From Corbicula japonica (Eukaryota; Mollusca; Bivalvia; Venerida; Cyrenidae): 64,000 bases of DNA. The position numbers and the translations under genes were made by a program. Below are positions 62,301 through 64,000 of this stretch, piece after piece. Where the stretch lies: assembly GCA_038501625.1 (NCBI GenBank), contig JAZAYU010000173.1, positions 558,001-622,000 of the forward strand, read 5' to 3'. The notes under the pieces are model-generated. The model ran no database searches and was not told where the DNA came from. It was given only the letters and a program-made list of their open reading frames with translations. Each line of letters opens with the position of its first letter. Position 1 is the first letter of the stretch.

Positions 62301-62882
62301 TAACAATCAAGCGATGTCCTAACAGGGCAGTCCTTTTATACATACTCATCCTTTTAAATTCTCTGATGTTTATTAGTAAAAACAAATCAGCGATTCCATA
62401 CGATTTCTCCATGGAACATTGTTGAAAAAAAGTAATATATGCATATCAGGAGTCGCCACACTCACAAAACACAGCCTTCCCACGCAGCGAAAAAGAAGAG
62501 AGGAAGAGAGAGAGAGCATGTTTGTTATAAGCATGTCAATTCAAATAGGACGCCACAAACAACTAACGAAAAAGAGAACCTTTGGGGAAACCGCCTTGGA
62601 ACGGTCAGTGGCAAAACAAATAGCCACTGGGGGTTTAAACCAGGTTCTAGGGTGCACCAACCACACACTTGCCCCAACAGGTTCTCGTATCACAAAACAA
62701 GTACAAATTGTTTTGGTGAAATAACTCCAACCCACCCATCGGCTCAACAATGTTGCATGCAAAAGCACACAAACCTATAAAAAGTAACTTGCTTAACAAA
62801 ATAAAAGCACTTACGTCTGTGTTGTAGCCATTTTTAAAGTTGCCAACACAGGGATCAGCAGCACCATTCCCAGACTTGCCAT
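23331..62882 (-). CDS. TEP-A: complete thioester-containing complement-like protein, 36 exons
   Basis: Exons in transcript order: 62882-62815, 60128-59932, 58586-58558, 58253-58100, 57040-56970, 56353-56231, 55764-55719, 55194-55110, 53612-53510, 53140-52919, 52289-52032, 51691-51581, 51311-51249, 51019-50825, 50071-49919, 49373-49266, 46329-46269, 45478-45322, 43624-43507, 40329-40216, 39908-39807, 39525-39388, 37652-37514, 33463-33281, 32925-32844, 32448-32286, 31444-31361, 30859-30676, 29251-29085, 28283-28113, 27713-27651, 25704-25595, 25024-24874, 24324-24222, 23707-23601, 23339-23331. Total 4392 nt, 1463 residues, all junctions in phase. Layout: signal peptide; MG1 (about 25-130); MG2 from QTDKAMYKPG (138); MG3 from YVLPKFE (229); MG4 from LKVSQQDDRPP (367); MG5-6; variable region about 627-720; FPETWIW (723-729); MG7 (PFFVNLQLPYSVVRGE); CUB; thioester domain with GCGEQ at 958-962 and His1077 in VSHKGLQ, aligned with the C3 catalytic His; receptor-binding MG8; Cys-rich tail. 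Known family role: covalent opsonin or protease trap in haemolymph. No anaphylatoxin domain, no Arg-rich C3 processing site and no GPI tail are visible, so TEP rather than C3 or CD109. Confidence 0.94.
23601..23707 (-). CDS. TEP-A exon 35: Cys-rich C-terminus
   Basis: 107 nt, phase 1 to 0. Encodes CDTCGTDCCTKSN after the last macroglobulin domain. A Cys-rich tail after the receptor-binding domain is described for invertebrate TEPs; it probably forms disulfides with each other or with EVC in exon 34. Confidence 0.85.
23914..24043. mobile_element. Palindromic element P, copy b
   Basis: Diverged copy in TEP-A intron 34, bounded by GGGCCCAAGATCAT and ATGATCTTGGGACC. It keeps ATTTCAGCCAATCAGATGC. 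Confidence 0.75.
24222..25024 (-). CDS. TEP-A exons 33-34: receptor-binding macroglobulin domain
   Basis: Exon 33 (25024-24874) carries SNMAIMDIGVVSGFEP, the usual alpha-2-macroglobulin/C3 receptor-domain signature (MAIVDVxxxSGF), and ends YFDE. Exon 34 (24324-24222) continues IPSDEVCVDVP and the final strand VIVYSYYEP. Junction phase 0. Confidence 0.92.
25241..25317. mobile_element. Palindromic element P, half copy c
   Basis: Only one arm is present, from GTCGCCATTTCAGCCAATCA to TATAACCTTCAGCCC, with the other arm absent. In TEP-A intron 32. Confidence 0.75.
25860..27213 (+). mobile_element. Retroelement copy R3 with reverse-transcriptase fragment
   Basis: In TEP-A intron 31, opposite to the gene. 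The 25889-26500 frame holds PMGTNCAPLVADLFLY and RYLDDLL (the YxDD active-site box), then FLDLNLS and KIYDKRDDFNF. This resembles the second half of the reverse transcriptases of Penelope-like and related elements. A frameshift near 26487, in a T run, moves the reading to the frame of FYGDLINKLKKIKGS and DILQRSAGLVINPSTV. A tail of about 500 bases follows, ending ATTCCTAATATGCATATTTC, and this tail is what R1, R2, R4 and R5 preserve. Both the 5' end and any endonuclease part are missing. Exact family uncertain. Confidence 0.8.
27651..28283 (-). CDS. TEP-A exons 30-31: end of thioester domain / CUB
   Basis: Exon 30 (28283-28113, 57 codons) has DTVVALQALSEFA, the common sequence closing the alpha-alpha barrel, and then CUB strands. 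Exon 31 (27713-27651, 21 codons) reads GQQVTIDAKGIGLAVID. Both phase 0. Confidence 0.9.
29085..29251 (-). CDS. TEP-A exon 29: thioester domain helices
   Basis: 167 nt, phase 1 to 0. Contains IETTAYALLTYAV and VLRWLVDNRNSYGGYLSTQ, both conserved in this family. The latter leads into the DTVVALQAL block of exon 30. Confidence 0.92.
29745..29904 (+). mobile_element. Degenerate retroelement tail, copy R6
   Basis: Weak similarity in order to R2/R3: CAACTTGTACT, CACCTTGGTGA, GAACCTG..GG..AAGTGTG.TGTTGGT, TTTGCAACTGAC. It is cut off by the TA-flanked element that starts at 29907. Confidence 0.45.
29907..30652. mobile_element. 0.7 kb TA-flanked element, copy 2
   Basis: Same family as 19616-20345, inverted. 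It lies in TEP-A intron 28 and its end is only about 22 bases from the exon 28 donor (GT at 30675-30674). TA duplications at 29905-29906 and 30653-30654. Short stretches inside are nearly identical to copy 1 by eye. Confidence 0.82.
30676..31444 (-). CDS. TEP-A exons 27-28: thioester domain helices
   Basis: Exon 27 (31444-31361) reads GGTAASNRSIIAYTLIALQE, the block that follows the catalytic His in C3-like proteins. Exon 28 (30859-30676) continues with YERAIGSYALILLNNP. Phases 0 and 0 in, 1 out. Confidence 0.92.
31445..32285. other. TEP-A intron 26, nothing recognised
   Basis: AT-rich sequence with no array, inverted repeat or frame of note. Confidence 0.4.
32286..32448 (-). CDS. TEP-A exon 26: catalytic His of the thioester domain
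   Basis: 163 nt, phase 2 to 0. Reads LTTFVIKSFAQAK, then NNQNPDGTMNNVGTVSHKGL. The His (residue 1077) is 118 residues after the thioester Cys, against 116 in human C3. Presence of His rather than Asn predicts rapid transacylation to hydroxyl groups, as in C3, C4B and mosquito TEP1. Confidence 0.92.
32844..32925 (-). CDS. TEP-A exon 25: thioester domain
   Basis: 82 nt, phase 1 to 2. Encodes GYQRQLVYQRNDGAFSAFG, the conserved GYQRQLxYxxxDGSFSAFG helix-loop. Confidence 0.92.
33281..33463 (-). CDS. TEP-A exon 24: thioester motif
   Basis: 183 nt, phase 1 to 1. Encodes LIELPYGCGEQNMVKFAPSV: Cys959 and Gln962 form the internal beta-cysteinyl-gamma-glutamyl thioester. The motif is intact. This exon anchors the identification of the whole gene. 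Confidence 0.98.
33787..34274. mobile_element. Possible MITE with TATTATACTGCAAAG ends
   Basis: TATTATACTGCAAAG at the left and CTTTGCAGTATAATA at the right, 488 bp apart, in TEP-A intron 23. No frame inside. Directly followed by the hairpin at 34279. Confidence 0.5.
34279..34420. repeat. Very long hairpin, about 65-bp arms
   Basis: Arms such as GGATAAATTGCCGGTCTGGG / CCCAGACCGGCAATATATCC pair almost perfectly around a 9-base centre (CCTGCGGCT). The pre-mRNA of TEP-A intron 23 could fold it as one long stem. Confidence 0.9.
34610..35590. repeat. Long-unit minisatellite, about 8 copies, with TTGAT runs
   Basis: Units of about 105-155 bases each contain GTCGTTTGTACAATTGGTAC, then TTACGGCCTTGGACTTG and ATTACAAGTCAATATTGATT. 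They are separated by variable TTGAT/TTGAA runs. On the transcribed strand most units carry GTAAGTACC, a consensus-like donor. Confidence 0.85.
35930..36200. repeat. Low-complexity TTGATTGATAATTGATT tract
   Basis: Imperfect ATTGAT/ACATTTGAT repeats, probably related to the AT-rich linkers of the minisatellite to the left. No coding content. Confidence 0.7.
36405..36890 (-). mobile_element. Retroelement 3' end, copy R4
   Basis: Ends with the family 3' terminus at 36405-36440 (complement of ATATGCATATCGGGAATGGC). It extends to the block that in R3 encodes the fortuitous frame KEPRSSICFFYPCHRVL. 5'-truncated; in TEP-A intron 23. Confidence 0.8.
37514..37652 (-). CDS. TEP-A exon 23: link from MG7 to thioester domain
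   Basis: 139 nt, phase 0 to 1. Reads AEGIEKEKNTPVLISF and ends DSARVRVTVIG. The family has (AEGxxxxxTxxxL) and DSxxAxVxVxGD at this junction (CUB start). Confidence 0.92.
38430..38945 (-). mobile_element. LINE-type retrotransposon, C-terminal fragment
   Basis: The minus-strand frame 38942-38580 reads LPVETGSWN, then CTLFNTGIGDEFHYIFECS and a Lys-rich end with stop. This is the Cys/His-like C-terminal block seen in many invertebrate non-LTR retrotransposon polyproteins. A short 3' UTR ends in TTATTATTATTA (38431-38440 on plus). Everything upstream is missing. Confidence 0.65.
39388..40329 (-). CDS. TEP-A exons 20-22: MG7 and flanks
   Basis: Exon 20 (40329-40216) has PFFVNLQLPYSVVRGE and ANIFNYLDK, the highly conserved MG7 opening. 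Exon 21 (39908-39807) covers the next strands and ends TACVL. Exon 22 (39525-39388) reads VFFNIRPLKIKN and IAPPTNRFDEVIRTLPVK. All phase 0. Confidence 0.93.
40631..42040. mobile_element. 1.4 kb element with 36-bp terminal inverted repeats
   Basis: Left end ATGAGGGATGATCCACAATA and right-end complement ATGAGGGATGATCCAAATTA, both continuing into ACGTAGACTTTTGTTA. In TEP-A intron 19. The interior is CpG-richer than the flanks and has no long frame, so it is probably non-autonomous; it may carry captured promoter-like sequence. Confidence 0.75.
42356..43492. repeat. TGCCCCCAC/GTGGGGGCA element with about 150-bp internal tandem units
   Basis: Six to seven imperfect copies of a unit containing AACTTGCACAGATGATGAAG, GATCGTAAAGAAAGGATTTT and CAGAGTTATGGCCCTTTGTT. 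They are flanked by GCCCCCACAAAGTGGG and GTGGGGGCATCAGTGTCC. It opens with a CGTCCGTACGTAC run. Ends about 13 bases from the exon 19 donor. Confidence 0.8.
43507..43624 (-). CDS. TEP-A exon 19
   Basis: 118 nt, phase 2 to 0. Reads TGEVIFNEVVPDTITEF and then AFALNTKTGLGVA, the family consensus before MG7 (PDTITxWxxxAxxxSxxxGLGxA). Confidence 0.93.
43625..45173. other. TEP-A intron 18, no gene supported
   Basis: A plus-strand frame of 127 codons (44138-44521) has no recognisable domain and no splice context, so it is treated as chance. A fragment near 43825 (GGCCACCGAACACG) belongs to a dispersed repeat also seen near 22.3 and 27.3 kb. Confidence 0.4.
45174..45305. mobile_element. Palindromic element P, copy d
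   Basis: GTGCCCAAGGTTATAAAACT at the left and the matching inverse at the right; GTACT occurs on both flanks and could be a target duplication. Ends about 15 bases from the exon 18 donor. Confidence 0.85.
45322..45478 (-). CDS. TEP-A exon 18: end of variable region, FPETWIW
   Basis: 157 nt, phase 1 to 2. Begins with a Gly/Met/Arg-rich, probably exposed stretch (ASRRVQAFGGAAMMMSD) and ends RKDFPETWIWKSGLA, the invariant entry to the next domain. The paired Arg is the only basic pair here; it is not an RxxR-type C3 processing site. Confidence 0.92.
46269..49373 (-). CDS. TEP-A exons 16-17: variable (bait-like) region
   Basis: Exon 16 (49373-49266, 36 codons) reads NPWIVRGWGPILPWSF and is acidic at its end. 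Exon 17 (46329-46269) reads ADLRVLTDANLYRFDLWQV. In this family the segment between the LAVDKSV block and FPETWIW is where proteases cut and where scallop TEP shows alternative exons. The intron between them is 2.9 kb; no second exon 16-like sequence was found in it. Confidence 0.88.
46641..46794. mobile_element. Palindromic element P, copy e
   Basis: Full-length copy with both arms and the central GGCGACTGGTCGCC palindrome, in TEP-A intron 16. Confidence 0.88.
46800..47890. other. TEP-A intron 16, nothing recognised
   Basis: AT-rich sequence between palindromic element copy e and the hairpin at 47896. No array, inverted repeat or coding frame was noticed. Confidence 0.35.
47896..47969. repeat. 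Hairpin with GC-rich loop
   Basis: GAGGCTTGTATAAAAATTAA and its near-complement TTAATTTTTCATACAAACCTC flank CCCAACGCAGCTGGG, in TEP-A intron 16. Architecture like the hairpins at 6.9 and 34.3 kb, with different arms. Confidence 0.75.
48217..48366. mobile_element. Short piggyBac-like MITE
   Basis: TTGACCCTTTACTCCAT at the left and ACATTGAGTAAAGGGTTTA at the right, about 150 bp. The ends match the 7172 copy, but the interior differs. TTAA flanks are degenerate. Confidence 0.5.
49570..49721. mobile_element. Palindromic element P, copy f
   Basis: Full-length copy in TEP-A intron 15 between GGGCTGAAGGGTATAAAAC and TTTTTAACCTTAGGACCTG. Confidence 0.87.
49919..51019 (-). CDS. TEP-A exons 14-15: MG6
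   Basis: Exon 14 (51019-50825) reads FEIAGQFGEGVVQIPVTREM and FVVFCVKDDGEIMADGLNF. Exon 15 (50071-49919) reads VQPSPLEPKSSVGLKVKAD and VNVLAVDKSVMLL. The LAVDKSV block is a family invariant immediately before the variable region. Both phase 0. Confidence 0.93.
51249..51691 (-). CDS. TEP-A exons 12-13: MG5
   Basis: Exon 12 (51691-51581) and exon 13 (51311-51249) encode 37 and 21 residues (VSFKGMKIQKEIRRF; IGDIVSIKVTNTAGACTAKYV). Both phase 0. Divergent at the ends, but position and phase fit the MG5 domain. Confidence 0.87.
52032..52289 (-). CDS. TEP-A exon 11: MG4
   Basis: The largest exon, 86 codons, phase 0. Begins LKVSQQDDRPPESLTDDVNV and includes sequon NVT. Ends FDIQIPDNTATATIE. Donor GTACAC is imperfect, but the frame continues correctly in exon 12. 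Confidence 0.93.
52919..53140 (-). CDS. TEP-A exon 10: end of MG3
   Basis: 74 codons, phase 0. Reads IDGTASFEIPMNVLQRL, then the typical ANVTESITGITLQG with one N-glycosylation sequon, and YKIEFFPNMPENFKPG. Confidence 0.93.
53510..53612 (-). CDS. TEP-A exon 9: MG3 strand, start duplicated in tandem upstream
   Basis: 103 nt, phase 2 to 0. Reads YTFGKPVKGNIALTISRQYS and ends ALRTEMP; YTxGKPVKG is the family motif. Its first 16 bases and its 3' splice site (ATTTTAG|T) are the template of the 48-bp array at 53597-54025. I take the first acceptor as the normal one because it alone gives the conserved GKPVKG join. Confidence 0.9.
53597..54025. repeat. 48-bp tandem array duplicating the exon 9 splice acceptor
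   Basis: Nine units start at 53597, 53645, 53693, 53741, 53789, 53837, 53885, 53933 and 53981; the first is the exon itself. Each contains GAAAGTGTAACTAAAATTAG (plus strand), which on the transcript is CTAATTTTAG|TTACACTTTC. The unit is 16 codons, and the exon 9 frame stays open through the array (repeating VFMVTNFSYTFGKT). Confidence 0.95.
54024..54180. mobile_element. Degenerate piggyBac-like MITE
   Basis: Contains GCGACCAGTGAAGATCCAGA and GTAGATCTACACTGTTGACC facing each other and ends AAGTTAAGGGTAAA. Joins the left end of TEP-A intron 8 to the 48-bp array. Confidence 0.5.
54190..55109. other. TEP-A intron 8, remainder, nothing recognised
   Basis: No array, inverted repeat or convincing frame. 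Codon frames of about 60-67 residues here are chance. Confidence 0.4.
55110..55764 (-). CDS. TEP-A exons 7-8: MG2/MG3 junction
   Basis: Exon 7 (55764-55719, 46 nt) reads EFEESKDYYFEVKEY; exon 8 (55194-55110) reads VLPKFEITVTLPPFG. Together they give EYVLPKFE, an invariant of the alpha-2-macroglobulin family. Phases 0 to 1 to 2. Confidence 0.93.
55913..56156. mobile_element. MITE with about 36-bp terminal inverted repeats
   Basis: Left end ATGGGGCGCGTCACGGGAAA and right-end complement ATGGTGCGCGTCAGGGAAAA, continuing into a shared ACATTCGG. 244 bp, in TEP-A intron 6. Carries two TGACGTCA-like sites near 56094 and 56114. Confidence 0.75.
56231..57040 (-). CDS. TEP-A exons 5-6: MG2
   Basis: Exon 5 (57040-56970) reads VQYRIFVVNSKLEPVDPLL; exon 6 (56353-56231) reads GVKNLTGVEGSLPLSDMP, with sequon NLT. 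Phases 1 to 0 to 0, same as TEP-B. Confidence 0.93.
56665..56739. mobile_element. Palindromic element P, half copy i
   Basis: One arm, diverged: GAAATGGCGACCAATCGGAT and TTGAGATTTGATACTTGTCTCC, ending GATCTAAGGCC. In TEP-A intron 5. Confidence 0.55.
57337..57720 (-). mobile_element. Non-LTR retroelement 3' tail with tandem duplication
   Basis: On the minus strand it ends AATAAAACTTTTGAACTTTG followed by repeated AACTTTG, the kind of short-repeat tail seen on CR1/L2-type LINEs. The part at about 57490-57600 is repeated at 57600-57720 (shared ATAACATGGGTAATATATAT). Confidence 0.5.
58100..58253 (-). CDS. TEP-A exon 4 (end of MG1, start of MG2)
   Basis: 154 nt, phase 0 to 1. Reads VPPKLAWGSYQVNVTGSG and QTDKAMYKPGE. 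Sequons NVT and NST. Donor GTATAT. Confidence 0.93.
58558..58586 (-). CDS. TEP-A exon 3, 29-nt micro-exon
   Basis: Encodes GQTSAVVKLQ, identical in length and phase to the TEP-B micro-exon. CAG acceptor, GTATTT donor. Confidence 0.92.
58600..59800. other. TEP-A intron 2, remainder
   Basis: AT-rich sequence between exon 3 and palindromic element copy g. No gene or array seen. Confidence 0.4.
59803..59928. mobile_element. Palindromic element P, copy g, abutting the exon 2 donor
   Basis: Bounded by GGGCCCAAGATCGTGAAAG and the inverse TTTATGATCTTGGGAACAGG. On the transcribed strand intron 2 begins GTACCTGTTCCCAAGATC; the family end is CCTGTGCCCAAGG. So intron positions from about +4 onwards are element sequence. 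Confidence 0.82.
59932..60128 (-). CDS. TEP-A exon 2 (MG1)
   Basis: 197 nt, phase 2 to 1. Reads LPANYTYIALVPQNIRPG and VPVHFSGPVNDEKVTV. TEP-B has the same strand order. Its donor G|GTACCT lies at the edge of a mobile element. Confidence 0.93.
60129..61107. other. TEP-A intron 1, part, nothing recognised
   Basis: AT-rich; no exon or array. Further right, 61394-61451 and 61452-61510 are a local direct duplication (shared GTTATTCAAACCGGTTC). Confidence 0.4.
61108..61244. mobile_element. Palindromic element P, copy h
   Basis: GTGCCCAAGGTTATAAAACT to GCTTTATAACCTCCAGCC. The centre is slightly deleted (GGCGACCAGTCAGATG). In TEP-A intron 1. Confidence 0.85.
62431..62793 (-). mobile_element. Retroelement 3' end, copy R5
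   Basis: 3' terminus at 62431-62460, 5'-truncated end at about 62793, which is about 20 bases from the exon 1 donor (GT at 62814-62813). Two open frames across it (101 and 113 codons, plus strand) are not conserved in sibling copies and are not genes. Confidence 0.8.
62815..62882 (-). CDS. TEP-A exon 1: start codon and signal peptide
   Basis: 68 coding nt starting MASLGMVLLIPVLATL. ATG context AATATGG. Splices in phase 2 to TLPANYTY in exon 2. A second open frame (QYGKSGNGAADP...) does not splice correctly. Confidence 0.88.
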
Positions 62883-62932
62883 ATTGGTCTGTGCACCACT
62901 ACACAGGAACATAAAATACTTGTACGAACACG

Positions 62933-62942
62933 TTATATAAAT
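62933..62942 (-). promoter_or_regulatory. Likely TATA box of TEP-A
   Basis: ATTTATATAA on the minus strand, about 50 bases upstream of the ATG. It predicts a start site near 62905 and a very short 5' UTR. Not proven; AT-rich background raises the chance rate. Confidence 0.45.
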
Positions 62943-64000
62943 AAGCGAAACGAGACGGTATAATTATTCATCGTAACAGGTTTGATCAAAATCCTATGGG
63001 GAAGGATGGGGAAGTTGGGGGAAGAATGACACAGATTTTTGCAAATTAATTATTCAAGGTCATGGCCCTTTAATATATTTAACCGGAATTGTTATGTGAT
63101 GTGAATCTAGGCATCTAACTGATGATTTCACAAGTGTTCATGCGACTAAAATATTTGTTAAGCCTTTCAATAAACATCTTGCTTATACCTCCCTAAACGC
63201 TATCAAACAAACCTGATTTCTGCGAGAAGACGCGCTGATAATGCTTAGGGAAACAAATAATCAAAGTCGTGAAACTTCGCTTAAGATAACGAAGAAAAAA
63301 TACCCCGAAATTCAAAATTGTGTGCATCCTTTACGCACATCGAAGCTTCCTTCCCACTGTAATATAAAATTTCCGTTAGCGTGTTTTTTTTTTAAATTTA
63401 ACAATCAGCGCAAATGGCAAACAGTAAATGGAAACATGATCAAATCATTCCCATCTGCAAGCTTAATGCAATAGCTCCTTCAATGTCTTTTAAAACTCAT
63501 GTGTGTTTGCTTGTCATTTGAAAACTGATCATAGAAAACATTTGTCTAAAATGAGGGGTTTACCTCTGACAGTGTGCATCGCAAACTTACAAATTGATAC
63601 TTTCTCAGGTAAGCACTTGAAGACATGAGTAGGTTATCACTCAACATTATGGAACAATATCCCCAAAATATTAAAATTATATTTAATAATAAATTACAAA
63701 CAGCACAATCGTAAATTACTAACAAAAATATTACAAAGAAAATTCACATGTCGAAAGTAAGTACAATAAGAATCCATTTTAAAATATTGACACCTTTATA
63801 TTGACAGTAAACCCGATAATAATTTGTTGCAACTACCTTTATTAATGAAGTGAAGTAGCATTTCTTATTGTAATTGGTAGTTAAATAGATATTATTAAAG
63901 TTTAATGAGCTGCGAAAAGTATGCAAAAACTATAAAGCTTACATTTGACAATTTCAACAATATAATCCTAACCAGTCACTTTCTTAACTGAAAAGTATTG
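62943..64000. other. Upstream region of TEP-A
   Basis: AT-rich flank with a short purine-rich patch (GGGGAAGGATGGGGAAG, about 62998-63014). No coding exon supported; plus-strand frame 63241-63474 has no recognised domain. Clear immune-type promoter motifs were not identified. Confidence 0.35.

Noticed and set aside
62419..62780. Open frames of 101 and 113 codons on the plus strand
   Set aside because: They run antisense across retroelement tail R5; sibling copies do not preserve the frame.
62815..62888. Alternative frame of exon 1 reading QYGKSGNGAADPC (and QHGLSGTGTDDPG in TEP-B)
   Set aside because: It looks protein-like and is partly conserved, but it cannot splice in phase to MG1. The overlapping frame gives a Met, a signal peptide and the correct phase in both genes.

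Overview
The window is AT-rich eukaryotic DNA, most likely from a marine bivalve mollusc. This is inferred from the protein family, its short intron-split exons, and several mollusc-type dispersed repeats. No prokaryotic gene organisation is present. Nearly all open reading frames of 60-130 codons are chance frames inside introns; the real coding sequence is in short exons of 29-258 bases on the minus strand.

The coding content is two tandem thioester-containing / alpha-2-macroglobulin-like protein genes (TEPs), both on the minus strand. TEP-A is complete: 36 coding exons from the ATG at 62882 down to the stop at 23331. The exons sum to 4392 nt, which is 1463 residues plus stop, and every junction keeps phase. 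It has a signal peptide, the macroglobulin (MG) domain series, a variable bait-like region, a GCGEQ thioester with a C3-type catalytic His 118 residues downstream, a receptor-binding MG domain and a Cys-rich C-terminus. TEP-B lies about 9 kb downstream. Its first six exons (14420 down to 923) match TEP-A exons 1-6 with identical intron phases; the rest lies beyond position 1.

The introns and the intergenic spacer are crowded with repeats. Region by region: 1-10.3 kb is TEP-B intron 5 with a pogo-like transposase remnant, piggyBac-type MITEs and a possible opposite-strand spliced transcript; 10.3-14.4 kb is the TEP-B 5' exons; 14.4-23.1 kb is intergenic and repeat-rich; 23.1-62.9 kb is TEP-A; 62.9-64 kb is its upstream region. 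The mobile content includes about nine copies of a palindromic 130-155 bp element, six 3'-anchored copies of one retroelement (one still carrying reverse-transcriptase coding sequence), two 0.7 kb TA-flanked elements, a LINE C-terminal fragment, a 1.4 kb terminal-inverted-repeat element, long hairpins and several minisatellites.

Two observations stand out. First, a 48-bp tandem array has copied the 3' splice site and start of TEP-A exon 9 about eight times. The unit is 16 codons and stays open in frame, so alternative acceptor use would insert multiples of 16 residues into the MG3 domain. Second, mobile elements begin within about 22 nt of the 5' splice site in five of the 35 TEP-A introns, and one abuts or overlaps the exon 2 donor itself.
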